Below, piece by piece: positions 19,625 to 29,221 of a DNA stretch of 64,000 nt. Position 1 is the first letter of the stretch, and each line of letters begins with the position of its first letter. Source of the DNA: Bowmanella sp. JS7-9 (lineage in GTDB: Bacteria; Pseudomonadota; Gammaproteobacteria; Enterobacterales; Alteromonadaceae). The translations under genes were made by a program, and so were the position numbers. The notes under the pieces are model-generated. The model was not told the DNA's origin. It did not search any database and worked only from the letters and a program-made list of their open reading frames with translations. The stretch spans positions 186,001 to 250,000 of the forward strand of contig NZ_JXSY01000005.1 of assembly GCF_004329715.1 (NCBI RefSeq), written 5' to 3'.

Positions 19625-19885
19625 CTAGACGTAGATATCCAAATGGCCAGGCCGCGCATCGATTTCATCTTCTTTGCTGGTTTCCGGCTGTTTAGGCGTG
19701 GTTTGCTGTTTTTGTTGCTGCTGCTTTTCCCGCTGCTCGCGCTGTTCAGCGGTGAGATTTTTCTCATCATCTTTTACTTCGCGGATGCGCGCTTCTTTGC
19801 TGACCTGCTCGACTTTATGCTCATCAGCCACAGGATTGCTGCGCCCCTCGCGCGGCAGGATGGGAAACAATAGATCATTGTTCAT
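19625..19885 (-). CDS. Small hydrophilic hypothetical protein
   Basis: 86 residues, strongly charged, with a central Glu/Lys/Gln-rich coiled-coil or disordered stretch (EQREQREKQQQQKQQ, about 45-62) and a more conserved-looking start (NNDLLFPILPREGRSNPVADEHKV). The ATG has GAGGCGCC upstream. It ends 35 nt before the GAF-protein gene on the same strand, so the two are probably cotranscribed. No domain is recognised and no function is proposed. Confidence 0.6.
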   Translation of the reverse strand: MNNDLLFPILPREGRSNPVADEHKVEQVSKEARIREVKDDEKNLTAEQREQREKQQQQKQQTTPKQPETSKEDEIDARPGHLDIYV

Positions 19886-19982
19886 GGGGCGCCTCTTTCA
19901 GTTACTTAACTAACTATCGGATTTTTCTATACTTCCTTTATACTCTTGCCGCGCAACAAGGTCAAAAAACAACCAAATTGAA

Positions 19983-21542
19983 TTACTTAAAGGCCTGCTG
20001 CATCTCTTCTAATGTACGCCCTTTGGTTTCCGGCAAATAACGTAAAACAAAAATCAGTCCGACCAAGGCAAACAACCCAAATACGGCAAAGGTGTAAGCC
20101 GCGCCCAGATTAGCCAGCTCCCAGGGGAACACCAGTTGGGTAAGAAAGCTGACCAGGCCGTTAATCACGCTAACCAGCGAAATAGCCACACCGCGCACAT
20201 GGTTGGGGAATATTTCAGAGAACATTACCCACATTACCGGCCCAAGCGACATGGCAAAGGACGCTACAAAGGCGGTAATGCCAATCAGGATCAGGGTTGC
20301 ATTCATCTTTCCTGCCAGACGCAACAATTCACCCTCGTGAGTTTTCGCGGCAGCCTCACCTAAATGCATCTGCAATGCCTGCTTAAATTCAATATCTGAC
20401 CCATACACCTGTGTCTGCATCGCGGCAAAATGCTCTGGTTCTACACCTGGGTTGGCCTGCACAAATTCAGTGATAGCCGCTTCAGATAGCTGATAGGTTG
20501 CCTGTTTAAACCCGTAAGCACACAGCGCCATACTCAGGACAATGCCACTTAGGCCAATCACTAACAGTGGCTTACGCCCTCCCCGGTCAATAATGTACAT
20601 GGCGACCAGGGTAAATATCACGTTGACCACACCTATCCAGGTGGCCTGAACAAAGGCCGCGTTAGTGCCCACACCACTTTGTTCAAAAATCGTTGGGGCG
20701 TAGAAAAAGATCACATTTATCCCGGTGGCCTGCTGCGCTACCGCCAGAATTAAGCCAATAAATAACGGCCAGCGCATAGATTTGGCCCCCAGCGCACGAA
20801 TGCGCTCTGACAAGGGCGGGGTTTGTCCGTCCAGTGAATGGCGAATGGTTGAGAGCTTTTCTTCAACTTCAGACTCCGCCAAATCGGTCGCCAATACCTT
20901 GCGCGCTTCTTCTGTTTGATTGGTCATCATCAACCAACGCGGACTGCGAGGGATGCGGAACAGCAATACAAACCAGGCGATCGCCGGGATGAGTTCCAGC
21001 CCCAGCATCCAGCGCCAAGTCTGTGTATCTAACGCGATATTACTGACCCACTCTGCACCCGATTGACTGCACTGCAATAAGAAGTAATTGCTGAAATAAG
21101 AGACGGAAAAGCCAAACACAATATTAAGCTGATTAATCGACACCATTCGGCCACGTTGTTCAGGGGCACTGATTTCAGCAATATAAATTGGCGCAATCAT
21201 CAGCGAGCAGAATGCTAATCCACCAATAAAACGGGCTAATACCAGCATTTCAAAGCTGGATGCTAACGCTGAGGCAAGGGCTGAAAACACATATAACAAC
21301 GCAATGATAATCAGGGTTTTACGTCGTCCGATGGCGTCACTGATCGCCCCTGCCACCAACATGGCCAGAATGCCGCCCAGTGTAGGTGCACTGACGACCA
21401 TGCCCTGTTGCCAGGTAGTCAGATCAAATTCACGGCTTACAAAGCCAACTGTTCCGGATATCACCGACGCATCAAAACCAAAGATAAATCCCCCGAGTGA
21501 GACAATCAGGGTGTAAATAAGCGCAGGTGATAAGGTTTTCAT
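19983..21542 (-). CDS. MFS sugar porter (hexose:H+ symporter type)
   Basis: 519 residues with twelve predicted helices. Sugar-porter signatures are clear: GFIFGFDASVISG in TM1, the SDAIGRRKT loop, PIYIAEISAPEQRG after TM4, QQATGINVIFFYAPTIF in TM7, DRGGRKPLL after TM8 and FPNHVRG plus LPETKGRTLEE near the end. A loop of about 60 residues between TM9 and TM10 (residues about 335-390) is longer than usual. It follows the LacI regulator with a 4-nt overlap and belongs to the GH1-lacI-porter transcript, so the probable cargo is glucose or a glucose disaccharide released by the beta-glucosidases. Confidence 0.9.
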   Translation of the reverse strand: MKTLSPALIYTLIVSLGGFIFGFDASVISGTVGFVSREFDLTTWQQGMVVSAPTLGGILAMLVAGAISDAIGRRKTLIIIALLYVFSALASALASSFEMLVLARFIGGLAFCSLMIAPIYIAEISAPEQRGRMVSINQLNIVFGFSVSYFSNYFLLQCSQSGAEWVSNIALDTQTWRWMLGLELIPAIAWFVLLFRIPRSPRWLMMTNQTEEARKVLATDLAESEVEEKLSTIRHSLDGQTPPLSERIRALGAKSMRWPLFIGLILAVAQQATGINVIFFYAPTIFEQSGVGTNAAFVQATWIGVVNVIFTLVAMYIIDRGGRKPLLVIGLSGIVLSMALCAYGFKQATYQLSEAAITEFVQANPGVEPEHFAAMQTQVYGSDIEFKQALQMHLGEAAAKTHEGELLRLAGKMNATLILIGITAFVASFAMSLGPVMWVMFSEIFPNHVRGVAISLVSVINGLVSFLTQLVFPWELANLGAAYTFAVFGLFALVGLIFVLRYLPETKGRTLEEMQQAFK

Positions 21543-22543
21543 AGGTGCGTTCCCAGCGAATCCCGGCTAATCAGCTCGGGTAAAAAGACATTTTTTATCA
21601 CTCCGGAGAGCTTTTTCTTGTATACGTTATGTAATACCCAACGCGCCGCCATTAAGCCCATCGCCGACACCGGGTTATCTACGGTGGTTAAGCGTGGGTG
21701 TAAGTAACGGGCAAATAAGACATCATCGAAGCCCACAACTGATAGCTGTTCGGGAACATTAATCCCCTCTTCCCGCGCAGCTGTCATGGCACCGGAGGCC
21801 ATTTCATCGTTGGCACAAATCAATGCAGAAAATCCCGGATGTTGTTGCCACAACTGCTTAAAGCCGTTAGCACCTTCACTTTCGTGATAATCCCCCTGGT
21901 AAACGAGTGCGTTTTCAGTGTTTAAGCCAGCTTCACGTAGCGCCCGCACATGCCCGGCAAGACGCTGTCTGGCATCTTCTTTACTTTGCGGCCCGCTGAT
22001 GTAACCGATATCCCGATGACCTGCGTCTATGGCAGCTTTAGTCGCCAAATAACCGCCCGCTTCGTTATCCAGCACGAAGCACTGCTGCTCCATGCCGGGC
22101 ACCATACGGTTAACCAATACGAGACTCACGCCCGACTCGTTTAATTCACGCAGATAATCATCACAGACCGCTTCTGCATGCAGAATAAGTGCATCGCAGC
22201 GGCGACTTTTCAAAAACTCGATGGCTTCTTTTTCCCGCGCTTCGTCGCTGTGACCCGCGGTAATAATCACGTGTTTGCCGTCAGCGCGCAGTTCTTTTTC
22301 TACTGTACTCATCAGGTCGCCGAAGAATGAACCGTGCAGTTCAGACACCAACAAACCGACGCTGTTGGTCCGGTTAGAAGCCAGAGATTGCGCGATAGCA
22401 TTGGGCCGATAGCCCAGCTCATCCATCGCTTTTAAGACTTTATTACGGGTGCGCTCACTGACTTTACTGTTACCGTTCATCACTCGTGACACGGTTGCCA
22501 GCGACACCCCGGCAGCTTTTGATACTTCGTATATGGTGGCCAT
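21539..22543 (-). CDS. LacI-family transcriptional regulator of the beta-glucan genes
   Basis: 334 residues from the ATG at 22543, which begins MATIYEVSKAAGVSLATVSRVMNG, the standard LacI start and helix-turn-helix; an in-frame GTG 33 nt upstream would add eleven residues. The hinge helix (NAIAQSLASNRTNSVGLLV) and a periplasmic-binding-type effector domain (SALICANDEMASGAM, LSVVGFDDVLFARYLHPRLTTV) follow. It lies between GH1 and the sugar porter, 41 nt after the GH1 stop. The six TGTAAGCGCTTACA-like sites at 24.0 and 36.8-37.2 kb have the central CG-containing palindrome expected for a LacI protein, so this is the likely local repressor. Confidence 0.93.
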   Translation of the reverse strand: MATIYEVSKAAGVSLATVSRVMNGNSKVSERTRNKVLKAMDELGYRPNAIAQSLASNRTNSVGLLVSELHGSFFGDLMSTVEKELRADGKHVIITAGHSDEAREKEAIEFLKSRRCDALILHAEAVCDDYLRELNESGVSLVLVNRMVPGMEQQCFVLDNEAGGYLATKAAIDAGHRDIGYISGPQSKEDARQRLAGHVRALREAGLNTENALVYQGDYHESEGANGFKQLWQQHPGFSALICANDEMASGAMTAAREEGINVPEQLSVVGFDDVLFARYLHPRLTTVDNPVSAMGLMAARWVLHNVYKKKLSGVIKNVFLPELISRDSLGTHL

Positions 22544-22584
22544 TGTTTTAGTTATTATGTCCTTTGTGGGCACCAATTTACCGA

Positions 22585-23931
22585 TTATCGGGCGTTCGCT
22601 CTACTATTAAATAAATCGCGTAGGGCTAACCCGCTATTCTTGATGGTGCGTTGTTGGGTTTGATAATCGACGTACACAATGCCGAAACGTTTCTCATAAC
22701 CCAGCGCCCACTCAAAATTATCCATCAGGCTCCAGGCAAAATAACCATCGACACGAACACCCTGTTCGATTGCCGCATGGATCGCATTTAGATGGCCATG
22801 AAAATAACCGATGCGATCCTCGTCGTTGACCATCCCATCTACTAATTTATCCGGCATCGCCGCACCGTTTTCGGTGATGTAGATTGGCGGCAGATTGGGG
22901 TATTCGCGCTGCAATTGCACTAACAAATCGGTAAATGACTGAGGATAAATCTCCCAGCCCATATCCGTCAGAGGCACATTCTCAGGCATCACCTGCTCAA
23001 ACCAACCATCGTCGGTGGCTTTGAAAACATGCCGGGTGTAGAAGTTGATGCCGAGATAGTCCAGCGACGCGGCGATGATCTGCATATCCCCGTCTTCAAT
23101 ATCCGGGCGCTCATCCTCTGCCAGCAAATCCATCACAGGTGGGTAGCAACCATTTAGCAGCGGGTGCAGATACCACCAGTTCATGTATTCATCGGCGATG
23201 CGCGCAGCACGCTGATTTTCTGGTGAGTCATCCAGTGGATAACTGGTTGAGAAATTCAGCACAACGCCATTTTGGCTCGATGGACAGTGCTCGCGTAACA
23301 CCTGCATTGCCAGACCATGCGCCAACAATAAGTTATGTATCGCCTGACGCCCGTTTTTGCGGCCGGTCAATCCCGGTGCATGTACGCCTATCTCGTAGCC
23401 CAGGTAACCGGAGCAAAACGGCTCATTCAACGTGGCATAGCTGTAAACTTTGTCACCCAGCACTTTAGCCACGGCTTCAACATAATCGCGAAACGCAAAC
23501 GCAGTCTGACGATTTAACCACCCGCCCTGATCTTCCAGATATTGCGGTAAGTCCCAGTGATAGAAGGTGACGAACACCTTAATGCCTTTTACTGTCAGGG
23601 CATCAATCAATTGCACATAAAAGTTAAGTCCATCTTCGTTCAACGAACCATCCTGGTGCATTACCCGCGGCCACGCTATGGACAAGCGGTAGGCATCTAC
23701 GCCCAATGAGGCAATTAACTCAACATCCTGCTGCCAGCGCGCCACGTGCTCACAGGCGATATCACCATTTGAGTTATCTGCAATGGCACCCGGTTGCTGG
23801 CAGAAAGTATCCCAGATACAAGGCAGCCGGGAATCTTTGGCCCCTTCAATCTGAAACGAAGATGTGGCCACACCGTAGATGAAGTCTGGTTGCAGCATGC
23901 GGGATGCTGGCGGCAAGCTTATTTTTTGCAT
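22585..23931 (-). CDS. GH1 beta-glucosidase
   Basis: 448 residues from the ATG at 23931, chosen because GGA lies a few bases upstream and MQKISLPP leads directly into the GH1 barrel; ATGs at 23943 and 23979 are also in frame. Family motifs: FIYGVATSSFQIEGA, ISWP-like LSIAWPRV, acid/base Glu170 in TLNEP and nucleophile Glu354 in YITENG, with the FAWSLMDNFEW aglycone motif near the end. There is no signal peptide, so it acts in the cytoplasm on imported cellobiose- or laminaribiose-type disaccharides. It is the first gene of the GH1-lacI-porter operon. Confidence 0.93.
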   Translation of the reverse strand: MQKISLPPASRMLQPDFIYGVATSSFQIEGAKDSRLPCIWDTFCQQPGAIADNSNGDIACEHVARWQQDVELIASLGVDAYRLSIAWPRVMHQDGSLNEDGLNFYVQLIDALTVKGIKVFVTFYHWDLPQYLEDQGGWLNRQTAFAFRDYVEAVAKVLGDKVYSYATLNEPFCSGYLGYEIGVHAPGLTGRKNGRQAIHNLLLAHGLAMQVLREHCPSSQNGVVLNFSTSYPLDDSPENQRAARIADEYMNWWYLHPLLNGCYPPVMDLLAEDERPDIEDGDMQIIAASLDYLGINFYTRHVFKATDDGWFEQVMPENVPLTDMGWEIYPQSFTDLLVQLQREYPNLPPIYITENGAAMPDKLVDGMVNDEDRIGYFHGHLNAIHAAIEQGVRVDGYFAWSLMDNFEWALGYEKRFGIVYVDYQTQQRTIKNSGLALRDLFNSRANAR

Positions 23932-24035
23932 AATTCCATTCATTTTGTGGTGTGACCGATGGCTAGCAATTGTGATCATTTCGTTGCGTAGTTTTTAATT
24001 GAATTTGCAACTTTTACATGTAATCATCAAACAAA

Positions 24036-24072
24036 TGAAAGCGCTTACATATTGTTAATGTAAGCGCTTAAC
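24036..24072. promoter_or_regulatory. Paired LacI-type operators between GH1 and the FucP-type permease
   Basis: TGAAAGCGCTTACA (24036-24049) and TGTAAGCGCTTAAC (24059-24072) are two copies of the palindrome also present at 36.8 and 37.1 kb, with 23 bp between starts. The right copy ends 27 nt before the permease GTG. They lie in the 168-nt divergent gap, so both transcripts should be controlled from here. Confidence 0.85.
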
Positions 24073-24099
24073 TTCAAAAGGTCAACCAGGAGTGAACGC

Positions 24100-25353
24100 G
24101 TGGCGATTTCAACACCAACACAAACGCTTTCCAGCACCAATAACAGCGGCAGCAATTACCGCTTCGCACTGATTTCATTAACTACCTTATTTTTCATGTG
24201 GGGCTTCATTACCTGCCTGAATGATATCCTGATCCCTTACCTGAAAGGCGCCTTTGAGCTGAATTACACCCAGGCGATGTTAATCCAGTTCTGTTTCTTT
24301 AGTGCGTATTTTATTGTGTCGGTGCCTGCTGGCTTTTTGGTCGGTAAAATCGGCTACCAGAAAGGCATCGTGGTGGGGCTGAGCATTGCGTGTGTGGGCT
24401 GTTTGATGTTCTACCCTGCTGCCAGCACGCATATTTATGCGTTATTCCTGCTGGCACTGTTTGTACTGGCCTCAGGCATTACGATTTTACAGGTTTCCGC
24501 CAACCCTTACGTGAGCGCACTGGGCGACCCGGATACCGCGCCATCACGCCTGACCATGACGCAGGCATTCAACTCGTTCGGTACGACCGTAGCACCCTTT
24601 TTCGGCTCGATGCTGATTTTTGCCGGTGGCGAGCATACGCCAGCCAGTGACTCGTCAGCCGTCCAGTTACCATACCTGATCCTGGCCGCTGCGCTGTTGG
24701 GTCTGGCCGTTATTTTTGCGGTACTGAAATTACCGGCATTGCACAATCATGATGCAGCCGATGCGTCTGAAGGCGTTATCACAGGCAAAGCCTGGCACTA
24801 TCGTCATTTGGTGTTGGGGGCCATCGGTATCTTCGTCTATGTAGGTGCAGAGGTGGCGATTGGCAGTACGCTGGTTAATTACCTGGCTGAGCCAAGTGTG
24901 ATGGGTATGACCGAAGCGACCGCGGCGAAGTTTATCGCTTACTACTGGGGCGGTGCCATGGTAGGTCGTTTCATCGGTGCGGTGATTATGCAAAAAATCC
25001 ACGGCGGAAAAGTATTGGCCTTTAACGCGATTATGGCGGTAGTGCTGATTGCGGTATCTGTGCTGTCTGACGGTGCGGTGGCCATGTGGGCGATTCTGGC
25101 TGTAGGACTGTGTAACTCTGTCATGTTCCCGACAATCTTCAGCCTGGCCCTGCGCGGGTTGGGTAAACACACAGCACAAGGCTCAGGCATTTTGTGTCTG
25201 GCTATCGTCGGCGGTGCGATTATCCCGCTGTTCCAGGGCATGCTGGCGGACAACTTTGGTCTGACGTTGTCCTTTATCCTGCCGGCCGTTTGTTATCTGT
25301 ACATTGCGCACTTCGGTGTGCGTGGCTGCAAACCAGCACAAATTGAGGGGTAA
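24100..25353 (+). CDS. FucP-family MFS sugar:H+ symporter (glucose/galactose-type)
   Basis: 417 residues starting at GTG 24100 with CAGGAGTG upstream. Twelve helices. The FucP/GluP subfamily is shown by [23 protein letters not shown] in TM1, [16 protein letters not shown] in TM2, the LQVSANPYV motif (which carries the sugar-binding Asn) and [15 protein letters not shown]. The gene directly precedes GH3 and GH16 genes (3-nt gap to GH3) behind the paired operators. It most likely imports glucose or short beta-glucooligosaccharides released in the periplasm; specificity for fucose is not suggested by the context. Confidence 0.9.
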   Translation: MAISTPTQTLSSTNNSGSNYRFALISLTTLFFMWGFITCLNDILIPYLKGAFELNYTQAMLIQFCFFSAYFIVSVPAGFLVGKIGYQKGIVVGLSIACVGCLMFYPAASTHIYALFLLALFVLASGITILQVSANPYVSALGDPDTAPSRLTMTQAFNSFGTTVAPFFGSMLIFAGGEHTPASDSSAVQLPYLILAAALLGLAVIFAVLKLPALHNHDAADASEGVITGKAWHYRHLVLGAIGIFVYVGAEVAIGSTLVNYLAEPSVMGMTEATAAKFIAYYWGGAMVGRFIGAVIMQKIHGGKVLAFNAIMAVVLIAVSVLSDGAVAMWAILAVGLCNSVMFPTIFSLALRGLGKHTAQGSGILCLAIVGGAIIPLFQGMLADNFGLTLSFILPAVCYLYIAHFGVRGCKPAQIEG

Positions 25354-25356
25354 TGC

Positions 25357-27885
25357 ATGCAAAAGTCACTGATTGCCAGCGCGGTTGCACTGAGTCTGTT
25401 GACCGCCTGTTCTCCTCAACCAGCCGATACAACGGCTGCGGTTAAAACCGATGTCGCCGCTATCTGGCCTAAACTGGATATCGCAGTCAAAGCCGACCCA
25501 GCAGTAGAAGCCAAAGTCGACGCCATTATGGCGAACATGACGCTGGAGCAAAAAATCGCACAGATGATTCAGCCAGAAATCCGCGATATCAGCGTCGACG
25601 ATATGCGCACCTATGGTTTCGGTTCATATCTAAATGGTGGGGGCGCGTTCCCGGGCAATAATAAACACGCCACTCCGCAAGACTGGATCGCTCTGGCAGA
25701 AGAGCTCTATCAGGCGTCTATAGACGATTCGGTCGATGGCTCAACGATTCCAACCATGTGGGGAACAGATGCGGTACATGGTCACAACAATGTGATTGGT
25801 GCCACGCTGTTTCCCCACAACATTGGTCTGGGTGCGGCAAATAACCCGGAGTTAATGGAAAAGATCGCCCACACCACGGCAAAAGAAGTGATGGCCACCG
25901 GTATCGACTGGGTATTTGCCCCGACCGTAGCGGTGGTGCAGGACGATCGCTGGGGTCGTACCTATGAAAGCTATTCAGAAAATCCGGCGATTGTACGTGA
26001 ATACGCCGCGGCAGTCGTGCGCGGCTTACAGGGCCATGCTGACGGCGATTTCCTCAGCGACCAGCGCGTAATCAGTACGGTAAAACACTTTATTGGTGAT
26101 GGTGGCACCGTTGGCGGTGACGATCAGGGCGATAATATCGCTACTGAGCAACAATTGTTTGATATCCATGCCCAGGGCTATGTCGGCGGATTAAGCGCCG
26201 GTGCCCAATCTGTAATGGCGTCATTTAACAGTTGGCATGGTGACAAATTACACGGCCATAAATACCTGTTAACCGACGTATTAAAAGAGCGCATGGGCTT
26301 CGACGGCTTTGTCGTTGGTGACTGGAATGGTCACGGCCAGGTAAAAGGTTGCAGCAACCAAAGCTGTCCTGAGTCTATCAATGCTGGTCTGGATATCTTT
26401 ATGGTACCAGGCGACTGGAAAGCCCTGTATCACAACACCCTTGCTCAGGTGCAGGACGGTACCATCCCAATGAGCCGTATCGACGATGCGGTGCGCCGTA
26501 TTCTGCGCGTCAAAGTGCGTGCAGGCCTGTTTGACAAGCCCAGCCCGGCACAGCGCCCGCTGGCCGGTAAACAATCGTTGATTGGTCACCCAGAACACCG
26601 CGCAATTGCCCAGCAGGCAGTGCGCGAGTCATTAGTGCTGTTGAAAAACAACGCACAGACCCTGCCACTATCGGCGTCTGCCAAGGTATTAGTAGCCGGT
26701 GACGGGGCCGATAATATCGGCAAACAATCAGGCGGCTGGACGATAACCTGGCAAGGCACTAACAACACCAATGAGGACTTCCCTGGCGGCAGTTCTATTT
26801 TTGCCGGCATCAAATCACAGGTTGAACAAGGCGGTGGCAGCGTAGAGCTGTCAGTGGATGGTAGCTATACAGATAAACCCGATGTGGCCATTGTGGTATT
26901 CGGCGAAGAACCCTATGCCGAAGGCCATGGCGATCGCGAAACGCTGGAATATCAACGTGGTGAAAAAACCGATCTGGCATTGCTTAAAAAACTGCAAGCC
27001 GAAGGCATTAAAGTGGTTTCAGTGTTTTTAAGTGGCCGCCCGATGTGGGTGAACCCGGAGCTGAACGCCTCTGATGCGTTTGTTGCCGCCTGGCTACCCG
27101 GTTCCGAAGGCGCCGCGGTAGCCGATGTACTGTTTGGTCAGGCCGATTTTAAAGGTACGTTGCCCTTCTCCTGGCCAGCCACACCGACTCAAATCGTGAA
27201 TATGGGCGATAAAGATTACGCACCATTGCTGCCGATTGGTTTTGGTTTGACCTATACGGCACCAAGCACGCTCAGCAACGCGCTGTCTGAAGATAATCTT
27301 GAGGGAGAAACCGCGCAAAAAGCCGTGGATATCCTGACTGGTACAGTGCAAAAGCCTTGGGAAATCTGGCTGTATTCCGGCGCGGAGCGCCTGAGTGTCA
27401 ATGCCAACACCCACAGCATCGGCGCGTTGAAGTACCGTACAATCGATAAGGAAATTCAGGAAGATGCGCGCAAGCTGAGCTTTGCCGGTGGCGAACAAGC
27501 CGGTATCCGCTTTGCCAGCAAAAGTTTCTTCCGTGAAGATCTGAGCGCCCTGCTGACCGCGCAAAGCGCCCTGACCTTTAACGTCAATGTGCAGTCACCG
27601 ATCAGCGGCCCGGTATTGCTGGGTATGAACTGTGAAGGAGAAGGCGATGCCGCTGGTAGCTGTGATGCTAAATTAGACATCAGCGCGACGCTGGCCGCAT
27701 TGCCGGCCAATAGCTGGCAGAGCTATAGCATCGACCTCAAGTGCTTTGCACAAAATGGCATTGATCTAAAACGCCTGGTCGTACCGTTTGACTTAAGTAG
27801 TCAGCAACCACTGGAGATCGGCCTGGCTGATATTCGCCTGATTCCGGGTGAAGCGGCCAACGCCACAATGCAATGTCAAAATTAA
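25357..27885 (+). CDS. GH3 exo-beta-glucosidase lipoprotein with ExoP-like C-terminal domain
   Basis: 842 residues. Lipoprotein signal ASAVALSLLTAC. GH3 N-terminal barrel with MTLEQKIAQMIQPE, GTDAVHGHNN, RWGRTYESYSE, VKHFIGDGGT and the nucleophile Asp322 in GFVVGDWNG; GH3 C-terminal domain with LPLSASAKVLVAGDGADN and VVVFGEEPYAEGHGDRE, the latter holding the probable acid/base Glu. The last about 180 residues form an ExoP-type beta-sandwich (from about 660). This architecture is that of exo-1,3/1,4-beta-glucan glucohydrolases. It lies in the periplasm or on the outer membrane, trimming glucose from oligosaccharides. Its end overlaps the GH16 start by 13 nt. Confidence 0.94.
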   Translation: MQKSLIASAVALSLLTACSPQPADTTAAVKTDVAAIWPKLDIAVKADPAVEAKVDAIMANMTLEQKIAQMIQPEIRDISVDDMRTYGFGSYLNGGGAFPGNNKHATPQDWIALAEELYQASIDDSVDGSTIPTMWGTDAVHGHNNVIGATLFPHNIGLGAANNPELMEKIAHTTAKEVMATGIDWVFAPTVAVVQDDRWGRTYESYSENPAIVREYAAAVVRGLQGHADGDFLSDQRVISTVKHFIGDGGTVGGDDQGDNIATEQQLFDIHAQGYVGGLSAGAQSVMASFNSWHGDKLHGHKYLLTDVLKERMGFDGFVVGDWNGHGQVKGCSNQSCPESINAGLDIFMVPGDWKALYHNTLAQVQDGTIPMSRIDDAVRRILRVKVRAGLFDKPSPAQRPLAGKQSLIGHPEHRAIAQQAVRESLVLLKNNAQTLPLSASAKVLVAGDGADNIGKQSGGWTITWQGTNNTNEDFPGGSSIFAGIKSQVEQGGGSVELSVDGSYTDKPDVAIVVFGEEPYAEGHGDRETLEYQRGEKTDLALLKKLQAEGIKVVSVFLSGRPMWVNPELNASDAFVAAWLPGSEGAAVADVLFGQADFKGTLPFSWPATPTQIVNMGDKDYAPLLPIGFGLTYTAPSTLSNALSEDNLEGETAQKAVDILTGTVQKPWEIWLYSGAERLSVNANTHSIGALKYRTIDKEIQEDARKLSFAGGEQAGIRFASKSFFREDLSALLTAQSALTFNVNVQSPISGPVLLGMNCEGEGDAAGSCDAKLDISATLAALPANSWQSYSIDLKCFAQNGIDLKRLVVPFDLSSQQPLEIGLADIRLIPGEAANATMQCQN

Positions 27886-28949
27886 GCACCTCCCTGGTTA
27901 CCCTGGCGGGCAGCACCTTATTAGCTGCCTGCCAGACGGTACCTTCAAATTTCGCCGACGCCAGCGACAAGCGCGCGGTCAGGGCAGAACAACTTACCCC
28001 TATCACCAAAAGTCCAAACTGGCAGCTAGTCTGGCAGGACGAATTCGATGGTGAGCAAATTGACCTGAACAAATGGTCATTCGAGCAAAACTGCTTTGGT
28101 GGCGGCAATAACGAGCAACAGTGTTATACCGCGCGCCCAGTAAACAGTTTTGTAAAAGATGGCCTGCTCACTATCCATGCTCAGCGGGAAGACTTCAGCG
28201 GCCCCGCCGCGAATGATGATGCGGATGACTACCTCACAGCCGGTACGCGCACCCTCCCCTACACCAGCGCCCGTTTACGTACCAAAGGTAAAGGGGACTG
28301 GCGTTATGGGCGATTCGAGATCCGTGCCAAACTGCCAACTGGACAGGGTGTCTGGCCTGCTATCTGGATGCTTCCGACTGATTGGGTCTATGGTTCCTGG
28401 CCGGTATCCGGTGAAATTGACATCATGGAAGCGGTCAACCTGCATACCCAATCGGACGAAGTGGGTGCCCCGCCTGGTGAGCGCGAAATGCGCGTCCACG
28501 GCACCTTGCATTATGGACGGCACTGGCCCGAGAACGTCTACACAGGTTCAGGCTTTTTGTTGCCTGATGGCAAGAGTCCCGCCGACGATTTCTATACCTA
28601 CGCTGTAGAGTGGCAAGCGGGAGAAATTCGTTTCTACGTGGACGATTATCACTATGCCACACAAACCGCAGACGGTTGGTTTAGTCAAACCAAAACAGAC
28701 AACCGCTGGCAGGATAATGGCCACAACGCGCCATTTGACCAACCTTTCCATCTGATCCTCAATCTGGCTATCGGCGGAGGCTGGCCAGAAGCCGTCAATG
28801 AAAAAGGTCTCAATCCCGATGCCCTGCCACAAAACATGCAAGTGGACTTTGTGCGGGTGTATCAATGCAGTGTCGAACCTGATACCGGCGCAGGCTGCGA
28901 AGCCCGCGACCCCAATGCCAGACACGTCAAAGGCGTTAAAGCCCCCTAA
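27873..28949 (+). CDS. GH16 endo-beta-1,3-glucanase (laminarinase) lipoprotein
   Basis: 358 residues; lipoprotein signal TLAGSTLLAAC. The jelly-roll GH16 domain (about 45-330) contains WQDEFDG, the disulfide-prone CFGGGNNEQQCYT, RFEIRAKLPTGQGVWPAIWMLP and the catalytic GEIDIMEAVN with Glu181 (nucleophile), Asp183 and Glu186 (acid/base). The ExDxxE spacing with the extra Met is the laminarinase/lichenase bulge form. A C-terminal cysteine pair (YQCS, GCEA) closes the domain. It lacks the repeated modules of the larger GH16 at 34-37 kb. Translation is coupled to GH3 by a 13-nt overlap, and a strong terminator follows. Confidence 0.94.
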   Translation: MSKLSTSLVTLAGSTLLAACQTVPSNFADASDKRAVRAEQLTPITKSPNWQLVWQDEFDGEQIDLNKWSFEQNCFGGGNNEQQCYTARPVNSFVKDGLLTIHAQREDFSGPAANDDADDYLTAGTRTLPYTSARLRTKGKGDWRYGRFEIRAKLPTGQGVWPAIWMLPTDWVYGSWPVSGEIDIMEAVNLHTQSDEVGAPPGEREMRVHGTLHYGRHWPENVYTGSGFLLPDGKSPADDFYTYAVEWQAGEIRFYVDDYHYATQTADGWFSQTKTDNRWQDNGHNAPFDQPFHLILNLAIGGGWPEAVNEKGLNPDALPQNMQVDFVRVYQCSVEPDTGAGCEARDPNARHVKGVKAP

Positions 28950-28980
28950 CGTACACAAGACGTAAAAATGCATTATGCAA

Positions 28981-29005
28981 ACGGAGGTATAGCCTCCGTT
29001 TTTTT
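28981..29005 (+). terminator. Rho-independent terminator after GH16
   Basis: ACGGAGG-TATAG-CCTCCGT hairpin (7 bp, 5-nt loop) followed by a run of seven T. It closes the FucP-GH3-GH16 transcript. The 190 nt between it and the repeat at 29194 show no supported gene. Confidence 0.9.
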
Positions 29006-29193
29006 GTGGCTATCCGCAGTTCGTAAACGCGCTATTGCAACTTATTCCCCGCACTGGCACCCACTCTCAAAAACGCTGACGACGTGTTCGCCAGGTTTCA
29101 TATGCGCAGCTGGGCGCGATGACCAATCTGGGATGTTAAGCGGTGAGTTGCTGCACGAGTGGGAGAAAATGATTGAGCCTATTACTTGCTTGC

Positions 29194-29220
29194 GAGCGAT
29201 TAGAGCGATTAGAGCGATTG
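29194..29220. repeat. Three tandem copies of a 9-bp unit
   Basis: GAGCGATTA, GAGCGATTA, GAGCGATTG in direct succession. They lie immediately downstream of the stop codon of the minus-strand hypothetical gene. The role is unknown; it may be slippage-prone DNA at the edge of the cassette region. Confidence 0.8.
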
Positions 29221-29221
29221 G

